Shown here in pieces: positions 43,141 to 53,970 of a stretch of 64,000 bases of DNA (positions within the stretch are counted from its first letter, which is position 1; each line of letters starts with the position of its first letter). Position numbers and translations under genes: made by a program. The stretch spans positions 53,796,841-53,860,840 of the forward strand of contig NC_088206.1 in assembly GCF_037126465.1 (NCBI RefSeq). Direction: 5' to 3'. A model generated the notes under the pieces. The model did not search any database. It was not told the origin of the DNA and worked only from the letters and a program-made list of their open reading frames with translations. Origin of the DNA: Ornithodoros turicata (Eukaryota; Arthropoda; Arachnida; Ixodida; Argasidae).

Positions 43141-43209
43141 ATGGCAACTTCTTGCAATTACGGTCGTACCAACCGTACTGGCAAGGTTACAGGGCCTAAA
43201 CTTATACAG
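43141..43209 (+). CDS. THAP-like first exon of P-like element, copy 2
   Basis: The 23 codons and CAG|GTGAGT donor are identical to the exon at 25555-25487, including the Arg in place of the second zinc-binding Cys. About 30 bases upstream lies CGGCCGCCATCTTACGGTG, a YY1-like element near the likely transcription start. Confidence 0.45.
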
Positions 43210-45588
43210 GTGAGTCACTCTTCATCAAGGAATAAATAGGCGTCCATTCTGTACATTTATTTGACCATTATGAAGTGTTTTTTTGCCCAAAACGAGCACT
43301 GGATGCAGGTTGCTTGATCGCTCTTCCGACGTTCAATCGAGCACACTTGCATTTTACCCGGCGGCAAATACAGTTTGAGTGCATAATATGCTTGAAAGAA
43401 CATGTTACACTACACAGGTAGTGTTGTCATCAATATATGTGCGAGCACTCGAGCGCTTTTTTGCATGCATTGCTAGCATGGTACACGGTGTTCTCTGCGG
43501 AAGCAAGTGCCACATTCATTTCTTTGAATTACCTTCGCGCACAAGTTCGGTATTACGTCATAATAAGACCACGATTGTCACATTTTTTCATTTATTGGTA
43601 TTGTTTTGTGTCTTGGTTTGATTTGTGACAAAGAATCCTACGTAACGGTGGTGTGGCGCGACTTGAATAACGCCTTTGTGTCTGAGCTGTATCGTCAGCT
43701 TGTTACGATAGTAATAATTTGTAGCGTGTCGTGCTATTTGTAGCAGTTTTAAGGCAAAAGCGGTCTCTCAATACAGGTTTCGTCATGAGGGCTGCCCAGT
43801 GAATAATCTGTGCAGTGTGATACGGCTGGGCGTACAGGTAAGTATCACGTTCCTCATCCACTGGTTTCTACTTTACAGGAAGGAACAACCTCAGTGCACG
43901 CACTGTGGTTAGCCTCTCTCAGTTTTGCATATTTTCTTACATGTTCACATCAGAAACACACCTTACACTTTAGGCTCGTTCACCCAGCAATATAATAATT
44001 AGAGATTATAATTCTTTTTAGAAGAGTTTTCCATATTCTTTTTAGAATAGTTTTTAATCTTTTTAATTATTAGAAGATACAGGGATTGTAAACCATGTTT
44101 TAAACTGATGTTTTAACATTTGTCCAATGCATTTATTAAACAACATTTTCATTTTTAACTGGTTGCACCCAAACCAATGTTCTGATGTATTATCTCCTTT
44201 GTTGTCGATGCACCATAAAGGTTGGAATAATCATCATCAATGCAGGTTACTTCACAGCTGCCTCGACATACTCAAGAAATGGGTGCAGAACCTGCGTAAT
44301 GCCCGCAAACTTTGACTACCACAGCACTTCCAGAAAGTAAAGGGATATGTGTCACATGGGATTTTTAAAGGCATTCACAGTTTATAATACCTTGTATGAA
44401 CTGTTGTAGATCTAAGCAGCTTCTACAGTACACTCTCAGAAATTAAAACTTGTCAGGGAACTGTGATAATTGTTTCAGTTAATAGGCATGCACATATACG
44501 CTATAAGAAGACAATTATTTATTGAGAATGCACTTCTCTGGCTACTCATGTTGATTACATCTACTGTTGATCACATTCATTTATCACATATTATATTCTT
44601 ATATATTATTATTATATTATCACATATTCGATCACATTAAATTTAAAATTTAGCATATATGAGAAAATATCAGTGGGGAAGTTGCTATTCATTGCTCATT
44701 CCAACCTAAAATTGAGTGCTACAAATTTAGAGAGCGTACCTGACCATTGTCATTCCTAAAATATATATTGCCATTGTAGCAAGGTCACAAAACAATAAAT
44801 GTAGCCTTTTGCGACCTCCCTGCACGTTCATTGTATCCTGAAACGCATAAGTGCAAGAAATAAATCTTGAACTTGAATAAACTTGATGTTGTATAAACTT
44901 GACATAAAATGTTGAATAATATAATGAATGATATAAAATATTGAATAAACTTGAACTCGTATATTCTCTTTACTCATCATCAGTGATCTTCACTACAAAA
45001 GCATATCGTGTTAGACTTTTTTGTTTGCGTTTCACAGACTGGGTACACGAGGGCCAAAATGACAAAATCACAACTGTTTCAACCTCCAAATAGTCCTGTT
45101 GCAATTTGAAGACCATACGTGGAGCTGCATTGTTTGGAACATGCTCCACATAACAAGCATGACAAAGTCAGCACTGGATAGCAGGACCCCGTCCCCAAGC
45201 AGCTTTTCTCACGCTGCAGTTGTATTCAACAAAAGCATGTGAGTGCTGGAGAAGGACATTCAGTTTGGCACAATCGCGCCTGCAAATAATCAGAACAAAT
45301 AAAGGAAGAAGCAAACAAACATAGAAGGGCTGTACTTCAAAAAGAGATAAGTCCTGTGTCTCAAGGAGGTGTTACCACTTTCTAAGTAACTTAATTGATT
45401 AAGCTTACATCACTACCTGATTAACTGTCCTAACGAGTGTGATCTAATTGCGTGAAGTAATTATTTGGGCTGCTTCGGTGTGTCCATATTTGCGAGGCAA
45501 AGCACCGCTGTCGTTTACTAAAGGACTCTTTCTAAGGCGATGCTTGATATAAATCATACTAAACGCATACACGGCTAAAACAACGGCT

Positions 45589-45810
45589 GTGATTCTACAG
45601 GACGATCTCTTTCTGCCATGCGAGTATATCTTTTCCCGGACCGTTCTTTATGGAACAATTTTTGTCCAGAACGCAGTACGGGATATTATAAACATCGTTG
45701 TTGTTGACCTCAAGTCGTCTCTTATTGAAATATTGGCTGGGAAACGTGCTGTAGTACAATCCCCAGCGCTGCACTGCAGTGACGGTCTAGTTTCGGAATG
45801 CAAAACATAA
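45589..45810 (+). CDS. Conserved 73-codon frame in P-like element, copy 2
   Basis: This is the counterpart of 22891-23112 and stays open over the same length. It starts after ATTCTACAG, which could be a splice acceptor. Function is not recognised. Confidence 0.25.
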   Translation: MILQDDLFLPCEYIFSRTVLYGTIFVQNAVRDIINIVVVDLKSSLIEILAGKRAVVQSPALHCSDGLVSECKT

Positions 45811-46069
45811 CGTAATTACGAATCGAACGGCAGGACACCTGTGAAACACTGTTAGGATACATCAGTATACTGGTACCTTACAAAATTGTGTGATGACAAA
45901 CAACGATCAATGCTAGCAGCGCAATAAATACTCACAATCTCTGTTGCCTCCCATTGTTTTCTATGGGCACACACAGCACTTTAGGGCACCCCAACATGGC
46001 GGCCCGAAGGCACGCCTCTCCCCCACGAGCCCCTCTCCCATGCGCGATCCAGCCTTTGTACATAGAGAT

Positions 46070-47889
46070 GGGGCTAGATTTTGAACTTTTCGCTATCCCG
46101 TAACGCTTGCTAAACGCTCGTGCTCCCCGGTTGACGGCCAATGCGCGTGACGGAATGAGCGCGCAAATTTTGAAAAATAGCTATAACGATCGCTATGTGC
46201 ACATCAAGATTGAGCCCCAGTGCTCATTGCGTTCCAATGTTCATTCCCAGGCTCGTTCGTCTTCTTCTTTTTCTTCCCGTCTCAATATATGGCTCGCTAT
46301 TCGTGTAGAAATCATTAACGAACATGTACATCATTGTAAGGATAATCGTCGAGCTATACGCAAAAAAATGTAATTCATTTTCCTACCCTGACAATGGTGT
46401 CGGTTGAGAATGGTCTTAAGTATGATACGAGAACTAGTGTGTGCTAAGTTCTAGTTCACGTGGGAGTCCGAGACCAGAAAGGAAAGACGTAGTGGTATCA
46501 GAAGTATCAAAAGAAGAAAGAGGAGGAGGCTGCCCGTTCTCCTCAACGTGTACACTCAACAGTACAACGCGCAGCCTTACAGTGAGGCTTCATAAACAGT
46601 GCATGCGAACAGCATTTCTTCCCGGACGGAACAACTTTACAAAATCTATCTGGTCCAATTGAAAGGCATCCTGACGCCTAGAATGAAATAAATGCGCAGT
46701 GCAACAGTTTTCTAGTGAGCTTGAACAGAACGTCAGTGAACTGTTTTAATTCCATGTTATCAGCGCAAAGCAAGAGAATGTTATGAAACTATTCAAGACA
46801 ATCGACCTCAGAAAATCCACAGAATCCTTTGCTGTTCCTTTCATTGCTACATCAACACTATGTCCGCAATGTACTATTAAAGAGAACAATTCGAATACTA
46901 CTATATGCATCCATTTCGCCTTTGTTGTTCATCACAACACCCGTAGCTATCAAGACGGAGTGAAGTACACGGTCACAAGTCCTCACAAACGGTGCGGAAA
47001 GCGTTTCTTGGCGGACGGAAGAACTTTACAGAATCTGTCTCGTCCAGTTGAAAGGCATCCTGACGCCATCACGTCCATGGGGCACAGTTAGCTGCTTGTG
47101 TGATCGCCCAAGCGAAGAATCACACCGCCATCTTTCTTGGGCAGCTTCAACGTCAGCGTGTCGTTACGAATAACGAAACGAAGAAACTTATCGACGCCCT
47201 GCTGTGGTACAGTCCCTGCTCCTCGTTTAGCTTCTTCGTTGAGGCTATTGTGCTCGTAACGAGCCGTTACGTGTTGTGATGTCACCGCCCTGAACGAAGT
47301 ACAACTGCCAACGAGGCTGTAATCTTGTCGACCAATGAGGTTGTTTAATTTTGTTTGGATAGCTCGCATGGTTTGTCTATGGTTTGTCTATGGCTTGTCG
47401 TTGTCACTTCTTCGTCTTCTTTCCCGTCTTCATCTGCATCTTCTCGAGAATATCTCGCAGCCCTCATGTAACCACTGGTGTAAATATGATGAAAGGGGGA
47501 GCATGTCATTTTGTACACAGTGTTGGAGCAATACATGTTCGTTTCTGCAGAATTTCCGTTTCTGCAAATCTCCAAATGAAGATGTTTCACATTCTAACGA
47601 GTGGGTAGACCCACTCGTTAGGCAAACGATCAAATATGATCGTAACTGGACCGAGAGGTTACGCCCCTGCCACTTTAACGAAAAGAGCGCGTCATACACC
47701 ACGTGCTCGAGCTCCCGAGTGCCTCACGCCTCGTTAGATCATGAGGCATGTAGGCGATGAAGCCTGTGAGCACGTGAACACATTCGTTAGTCAGACGACA
47801 CCGTCGGTCGTTACGCGAGCAAGAGATTACGCCTTTGTCCCGTTAACGAAAAAAGCGCGTCACGTGAAACGTGTCACGTGTTCGTGTTA
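46070..47889. repeat. Foldback-family DNA between P-like element and LINE
   Basis: About 47130-47370 matches one arm and flank of the 42495-43039 element (TTGTGATGTCACCGCCCTGA, then ATAGCTCGCAT). Two related blocks at about 47640-47700 and 47795-47880 share TTAACGAAAA-AGCGCGTCA, which suggests tandem duplication. A hairpin ACGAGTGGGTAGACCCACTCG lies around 47596-47617. No coding region is convincing. Confidence 0.55.
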
Positions 47890-48413
47890 ACGAGAGCTCC
47901 GCCCCTCGTTGGCTTGCGAACGATGGAAGTGATTAAGCCCCCAGGGTGGTTCCGGCGGTATAATGTCCTTAGCTATGAAGCCAGTGAGAGTCTCTGCGCT
48001 ACTCTGCGCTACTCGATAGAAGTCGCTTTCAGGGCGGTATCGAATTTTCCTGAGGAGCGGGTGACGGGGAATGTGAGCACGCAAACGTAGGAAGTGCCGA
48101 GCCGTTTCACGTTCACGTAGAACCTCAACCGGGAGTTCACCAGCTTCAGCCAGTACTTGCCGTGTTTCAGCCATTCTTGGAACTCCGAGGCAGCGACGAA
48201 GGCTTCGGGCAAACAGGGACCGAAGGTTGTTGATATCCCGTGCAGAATAGGAAGGCTGTAAAGCACAGTCGCCCTCACCAACGCCGCGTGAACTGCGAGC
48301 AGGGAACGCTGATCACAGCCCCATCTTGAGCGAGAAAGATGTTGAATAGACGATTTCAGAAATTGCATGGATGGCCCACCAGGGAGCGCAGTGTTGCGAA
48401 AGCCCCGCTGCAC
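47890..48413 (-). pseudogene. LINE reverse-transcriptase C-terminal region
   Basis: The minus strand reads LLAVHAALVRATVLYSLPIL (reverse-transcriptase thumb). In a second frame it reads LPVEVLRERETARHFLRLRA, then SAETLTGFIAKDIIPPEPPW, the connection segment before RNase H in I/R1-like LINEs. This is the part missing upstream of the RNase H fragment at 42490-41365, on the same strand. I read the two as halves of one LINE separated by about 5.4 kb of later insertions. Confidence 0.65.
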
Positions 48414-48719
48414 CTTGGGATTTAGTTTTCATGAGTCAGAGAGAAGAAGAAGAGCGCAAACGGTTTCGGTTTTCTCTCTTCTTCACCTCCCGCACCTTCG
48501 AGCAGCAGGCAGACGAGCACGAATGTAAACCATTTCCCAGGACGCATTGCGCGATGCGCGTGACTTGGGCGACGGAGGGCCCCGTGCGGAGCACAAGGGC
48601 AATATCTGAAATCGCCTATTGCGGGAAGCCATCGCTGCACTTTATTTCAAGGTGTTTGATGTGCCGAGCCCAGCGCAAGTCCGAGTCGATTACCACGCAA
48701 CAACAATAGTTGGGCTAGT
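48414..48719. other. No recognised gene
   Basis: Short frames only. GATTACCACGCAACAACAAT near 48689 resembles CGATTACCACGCCAAGGAAG at 52209, just outside the other end of the next element. Confidence 0.4.
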
Positions 48720-48911
48720 TGGTAATACCACGGTCCCTTGATAGCTTTCTGGTCACGCAGCTCCTCCGTAACTCTATGGGGGAGCTTCGCCCAGGGACCG
48801 AAGCGCCCGCGTGGTGGCGTTGCCATCGAAACCCAGGAGAGAAACGCCTGCGTCTCCCATTGCAGTACATGTGTTTCGGCTGTTGTCACGCGATAACTGT
48901 GTGCTAGCAGC

Positions 48912-49340
48912 ATGCCAGAAACATGCTGTGTTACCAAATGCCGTTCTGGGTATCCCGGAGGTGACAAGGTGTCCATGTTCGCGTTTCCTGCGGATCCCGA
49001 CAAGCGTGAGAAGTGGAAACGTGCCATTCCTGGCATTGAAGGTGGGCGGTTCACGTTCGACTCGCCTCACACGCGTGTCTGCGAGAAGCATTTCGACAAG
49101 TCCGACGTCGTGTGGCATGACCAGTTCATCATCAACGACATCATTGAGAACTGCTTCCAAGACGAGAAGCTATCTGAAACAGCAGTGGGGTGCGAGGACC
49201 ACTTCGTGCAGAAGACTGCGGAGGTGCTGCATTTTTTTGTCAAATGTCGTCTGCACTTCTTCACAAGGGAAGCAAACAAGAAGTTCCGGGAATCGAAACC
49301 GCGCTCGTCTCCTGCATCTGGAGGAAGGAAGGCACCCTAA
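48912..49340 (+). CDS. THAP-domain protein (transposase N-terminus)
   Basis: The 142-residue frame starts MPETCCVTKCRSGY. All THAP hallmarks are visible: Cys-x3-Cys (6 and 10 by position), MFAFPADPDKREKW (the F-P and W positions), the aromatic/Pro stretch and CEKHF (Cys-x2-His). Such zinc fingers bind terminal DNA in P-type transposons and also occur in host genes. After the domain come SDVVWHDQFIINDI and a basic tail, then a stop at 49338-49340. A consensus splice donor CAAG|GTGAGTG lies at about 49362 just after the stop, so a small frameshift may have cut the original exon. The location immediately inside a terminal repeat argues for a transposon gene. Confidence 0.8.
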   Translation: MPETCCVTKCRSGYPGGDKVSMFAFPADPDKREKWKRAIPGIEGGRFTFDSPHTRVCEKHFDKSDVVWHDQFIINDIIENCFQDEKLSETAVGCEDHFVQKTAEVLHFFVKCRLHFFTREANKKFRESKPRSSPASGGRKAP

Positions 49341-49480
49341 TTCTGCATCCAACGACATGCAAGGTGAGTGTTTCTCTATAGCTGCTGATGATGTGTACAA
49401 CCAGATGTGTGCGACAACTGATTGTGACCTCCCTTAATTTTGCAGAGTTGTGCATCAGAAGGAAGACCTCTTGAGCAGAC

Positions 49481-51030
49481 GTGAAGATACCCCGGCATGA
49501 ATTTTGCACAGAAACCTGACCAAACATAAGCCAGGTCTCACTACTGATGCCATTCCAACGTGAAGATACCCCGGCATGAATTTTGCACAGAAACCTGACC
49601 GAACACATAAGCTAAGTCTCACTACTGATGCCGTTCCAACGTGAAGATACCCCGGCATGAATTGTGCACCGAAACCTGACCCAACATAAGCCAGGTCTCG
49701 CTACTGATGCCATTCCAACGTGAAGATACCCCAGCATGAATTTTGCACAGAAACCTGACCGAACACATAAGCTAAGTCTCACTACTGATGCCGTTCCAAC
49801 GTGAAGATACCCCGGCATGAATTGTGCACCGAAACCTGACCCAACATAAGCCAGGTCTCGCTACTGATGCCATTCCAACGTGAAGATACCCCAGCATGAA
49901 TTTTGCACAGAAACCTGACCGAACACATAAGCTAAGTCTCACTACTGATGCCGTTCCAACGTGAAGATACCCCGGCATGAATTGTGCACCGAAACCTGAC
50001 CCAACATAAGCCAGGTCTCGCTACTGATGCCATTCCAACGTGAAGATACCCCAGCATGAATTTTGAACAGAAACCTGACCGAACACATAAGCTAAGTCTC
50101 ACTACTGATGCCGTTCCAACGTGAAGATACCCCGGCATGAATTTTGCACAGAAACCTGACCAAACATAAGCCAGGTCTCACTACTGATGCCATTCCAACG
50201 TGAAGATACCCCGGCATGAATTTTGCACAGAAACCTGACCGAACACATAAGCTAAGTCTCACTACTGATGCCGTTCCAACGTGAAGATACCCCGGCATGA
50301 ATTGTGCACCGAAACCTGACCCAACATAAGCCAGGTCTCGCTACTGATGCCATTCCAACGTGAAGATACCCCAGCATGAATTTTGCACAGAAACCTGACC
50401 CAACATAAGCCAGGTCTCACTACTGATGCCGTTCCAACGTGAAGATACCCCGGCATGAATTGTGCACAGAAACCTGACCCAACATAAGCCAAGTCTCACT
50501 ACTGATGCCGTTCCAACGTGAAGATACCCCGGCATGAATTGTGCACCGAAACCTGACCGAACACATAAGCTAAGTCTCACTACTGGTGCCATTCCAACGT
50601 AAAGATACCCCGGCATGAATTGTGCACAGAAACCTGACCCAACATAAGCCAGGTCTCACTACTGATGCCGTTCCAACGTGAAGATACCCTGGCATGAATT
50701 GTGCACCGAAACCTGACCGAACACATAAGCTAAGTCTCACTACTGATGCCATTCCAACGTGAAGATACCCCGGCATGAATTGTGCACAGAAACCTGACCC
50801 AACATAAGCCAGGTCTCACTACTGATGCCGTTCCAACGTGAAGATACCCCGGCATGAATTATGCACCGAAACCTGACCGAACACATAAGCTAAGTCTCAC
50901 TACTGATGCCATTCCAACGTGAAGATACCCCAGCATGAATTTTGCACAGAAACCTGACCCAACATAAGCCAGGTCTCACTACTGATGCCATTCCAACGTG
51001 AAGGTACCCCAGCATGAATTTTGCACAGAA
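49481..51030. repeat. Minisatellite, 19 units of 79 and 81 bp
   Basis: Units begin GTGAAGATACCCC and contain GAATTTTGCACAGAAACCTG or GAATTGTGCACCGAAACCTG. Starts are at 49481, 49560, 49641, 49720, 49801 and so on to 50998, mostly alternating 79 and 81 bp. The 81-bp type has GAACACATAAGCTAAGTC where the 79-bp type has CAACATAAGCCAGGTC, so a 160-bp dimer is the higher-order unit. In the stretch 50360-50598 two 79-bp units follow each other, breaking the alternation. It replaces the expected transposase body of the THAP element. Confidence 0.93.
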
Positions 51031-52004
51031 GTCCGTCCCAAATAACCAAATGGAGTCAAAAGAAGTTCCAAACGTTTTTCCAAATAAATTCAAAAGCAAT
51101 TCTACTGAATTTCAATTGCCTCTTTTAACTTTTTTCAATTGGAATTCTAAAGCATGTCCAAAAAATTTTTTGCAAGGGAGACCACCCAGTACAAGAACAC
51201 AAAACGGCCCTTTTCAGGGCCACCCAAATGCTTCAGCATGAGGCTTACTCCTGCGTAATCAATGAGAAGGGCACATTGTGGAGACCACACTGGCACCACC
51301 ACGAATGAGATGAATAAAATAAAAACAGGGAAGATAATTATAGCTCGGGTTGCGGCATAAGGGGGCATTGACTACTCAGTACTCTTGCTGATAGAATCTC
51401 GAAGACAATTGCTCATGCATTTGGGCTTTTGAGCTCGATTTGCCCCCTGGCATGCCAACAAGTGCAGTACATTTAGTGACTGTACATTGTTCCTTCGCTT
51501 TGTGCATTTTCGTGATCTCTCACGATGACCAGAAGTGCCTGATTAGTCCAGAAGTGGAATCCCTATCGGGTTGGTAATTTTTATACCCGTATTGCAACAA
51601 ACAAAAAGGCATATGCAATATGTCATGTGATCGCGAGCGGCCGACCGCGTCAATTACTACGCTGTCGTGCGCGCAGTAACTGCCCGCGATTTATCGTGGA
51701 ACGTCTCTGTGCGCGTAACAAAGTACGGGACATCTTACCGCCGCGCACGATGCACATAAACCGTGCCAGAATTTACGGTTGAGGGTTACCAAGATCAGAG
51801 ACTCACGACAATACGTCGATGTCACCCGCAGCGATCTGCAGCAGCTTTCCGCATAGAATAAAGTCGAGTAGAAAACGATAATTCACATCACAGCTGCTGC
51901 AACTTAGCAGGAATTGATCGCAACAGATAATTTCGTTGCAGGAAGTTAGGAAAAACGCAAAAGCAACAACGCATCTACAACTTCCACAGCTAGCTCACGC
52001 AGGG
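51031..52004. other. Interior of THAP element, no recognised gene
   Basis: AT-rich DNA, then ordinary sequence without a domain. Frames are short on both strands. Confidence 0.4.
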
Positions 52005-52115
52005 ACTTCTCCTGGGTTCCGATCGCGGCGCCTCCACGCGGCGCCTTTTGTCCCTGGGCCAACTTTTCGCCGGAGCTGCATGACCAGGAAGCTATCAAGG
52101 GACCGTGGTAATACT

Positions 52116-52209
52116 GATGCATCTTAAGGCGAAACACACACGGACAAGAGGGAGGGGCGCGAGTGTGTGTCTCCCTCTTGTTCGTGTGTGTTGCGCCTTA
52201 AGATGCATC
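52116..52209. repeat. Small foldback next to THAP element end
   Basis: GATGCATCTTAAGGCG and CGCCTTAAGATGCATC are exact complements. The symmetry continues (CACACACGGACAAGAGGGAG against CTCCCTCTTGTTCGTGTGTG) around a short loop. The hairpin abuts the THAP element's right end. Confidence 0.8.
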
Positions 52210-52533
52210 GATTACCACGCCAAGGAAGCGGTGGAAGCGTACCGGCTCAAGCTTCTTGGCACCAACCCAAAGAGGGAAATTGGTGATAGCTTTGCGCGTG
52301 AAAGGGAGCTCGACGCACTTTTCGGGTGAAAGGTCCATCCCAAGGTGCGTGAGGTACGTATGTACATTATTTACCGCAAGCCTATTATCGCTTCACGAAG
52401 GCCAAAGTCAATGGTTGAAGGGTGCGAGAAACGTTTTCCGGAAGGTACCTATCTCCTACGAAGCAAGCAAGCAAGCAGGTTTTCGAGATCGTGCAACGCG
52501 AAGGACCGGAGTACTTTACACTGAGTCAGCATC

Positions 52534-52686
52534 CCCAAGCAGCACAATGTACTGAAAGTCGAGTGCAATAGGGGTGGACGTTATGTGTCTTATCAATGTT
52601 CCTTAGTTTCAGGAGTCTGTTCAAGGCCTTCCACCTACCCGTCCACCCCTATTGCACTCGACTTTCAGTACATTGTGCTGCTTGGG
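52534..52686. repeat. Perfect 47-bp inverted repeat with 59-bp spacer
   Basis: Arms 52534-52580 and 52640-52686 are perfect reverse complements as far as I can read (starting CCCAAGCAGCACAATG). The low decay suggests a recent event. Neither arm resembles a named MITE end. Confidence 0.85.
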
Positions 52687-52874
52687 TCACGGCATGTGCC
52701 ACATGTAATTTTACCACGTTCTAAAAGGTAATTTTTATCACGATCTTCTCTCTCTTTTCTTTTCTTTCCTTTTCTTCTTGCATAAAAAATGACTTGTCCG
52801 TCACACGAAACAAGGGACAAACTCAATTTCGATACGCCATTCAATGAGAAAAGGCCACAGTAAAAGTGAAATAT

Positions 52875-53075
52875 ACAGGGTGTTTGCTCTAACGTGTCCA
52901 GAAATTATAGTTAAAGCGAGAGATAAAAGGAAAGCAGGTGGTACTTTTCTGCTACTTAAGTAAGAAACAAGTACTGCTTCACTAGTGGCACTTGTTTCTT
53001 AGTCAAGTAGCTGAAGAGTAGCGCTCGTTTCTCTTTTATCGCTCGCTTCCTGGACACGTTAGAGCAAACACCATG
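52875..53075. mobile_element. ACAGGGTGTTTGCTC-type palindromic MITE
   Basis: Left end ACAGGGTGTTTGCTCTAACG and right end CGTTAGAGCAAACACCATGT are complementary with one mismatch, inside ATAT on both sides. Inner repeats (ACAAGTACT / GGCACTTGT, CTACTTAAG / CAAGTAGC) continue the symmetry. Mariner-like target TA is likely. Confidence 0.75.
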
Positions 53076-53640
53076 TATATATGAGAGAAAAATCGGTAGC
53101 ACGTCGTAGCTCGAAAACGCTGACCCGTCGTCTTGATGTTTTCTCTTACTGTTGTTTCAGATACCTGTTGTTTTGTTCCTTACGTTGTTGCCTTCGTCAT
53201 CTGAAGCATTGCGAAGATAGTGAGTCTTCCTTGTTTCGCAGCTCGAAATAATTTGAAGGCGAACGACAGTTTACACGCCTCTTTCCGTGTCATCTTTTAG
53301 CTATAACCTTCGACGCGGGAAATCAACTTTGTAATAGGATGTCGTCAACCCTACATGCGTTTTCTATTCGTGACAAAAAATTACAGGACGGTTACGACTC
53401 ATGTAACACGAAGTTCAGCGTCAGCTGTGGGTGTGGTGAAGTCAAGCCGGATGAAAGTGAAAAAGAAGAGAATAGCATGTTGACTCGCCATGTTTACCTA
53501 TTTTTACTCGCTACAGACAATTTTTTTGTTGTTCACGAATTTTCCGTGACGCGCTTTCCTTCTTTTATGCTTTTGACATTGTGACTTTGTGTGAGGGGTG
53601 CACAACGCGTAAAACAAATGGATAGTAGGTTGCATATTCA
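53076..53640. other. No recognised gene
   Basis: An 81-codon frame at 53339-53584 shows no domain. Otherwise nothing is visible. Confidence 0.35.
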
Positions 53641-53689
53641 TTATTTATGGCCTGGCGACTGATATACCTGCGAAAGAGAGGTTCTTCGT

Positions 53690-53970
53690 CCGTCTCCGTT
53701 CTGGGTCAAAATCGCGAGTCAAAAACAGCGATAAACAAAAATCGCGATAGGCAACATCAGCGACGAACAAATATCGCGACACCAAAAACAGCGAGTAGGG
53801 GAAAACAGCGTCAGGTAAAGAATGCGACAGCCGAAGACCGCGACAGCTACAGTCCGCGACTGCAGCCAATATACACGTATATGCTATTACCCATTACCCA
53901 TTAATGGCCCATTTACCCATTAATTATTACCCATTACCCATTTATTTATTAGCCATTACCCATTGTGCTA
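53690..53970. repeat. Short interspersed CGCGA words and TTACCCAT repeat
   Basis: Between 53700 and 53870 words of the type ATCGCGA and CAGCGA recur about every 15-25 bases. From 53885 to 53965 TTACCCATTACCCATTAAT-type units are tandem. This is simple or degenerate satellite. Confidence 0.6.

Larger units (their letters stand above)
43040..46069 (+). mobile_element. P-like transposon, copy 2, inverted relative to copy 1
   Basis: The sequence is the reverse complement of 22627-25656 along its whole length, with scattered mismatches and few indels. The left end is CACTGATCTC as expected, but the right end stops at AGAGAT, lacking the last five bases, and no 8-bp duplication can be matched. The THAP-like exon is on the plus strand at 43141-43209. 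It lies in DNA of the foldback family, inside the insertion that splits a LINE. Confidence 0.72.
48723..52113 (+). mobile_element. THAP-encoding DNA transposon with long terminal inverted repeats
   Basis: The left end TAATACCACGGTCCCTTGAT followed by AGCTTTCTGGTCACGCAGCT is mirrored at the right end (52113 to about 52005, reversed: TATTACCACGGTCCCTTGAT then AGCTTCCTGGTCATGCAGCT). Similarity extends for about 110 bp with gaps, to AACCCAGGAGA. A complete THAP domain lies just inside the left repeat, as expected for a P-like transposase start. The rest of the transposase is missing, and its place is taken by a minisatellite and unassigned DNA. I could not match a target duplication with confidence. 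Confidence 0.7.

Noticed and set aside
49481..51030. CRISPR-like array
   Set aside because: Units are continuous 79/81-bp repeats without unique spacers, and the genome is eukaryotic.
49455..51099. Repeated minus-strand open frames of about 68 codons in the tandem array
   Set aside because: They arise from the repeat itself. The 160-bp dimer is not a multiple of three, frames stop each period, and nothing suggests translation.
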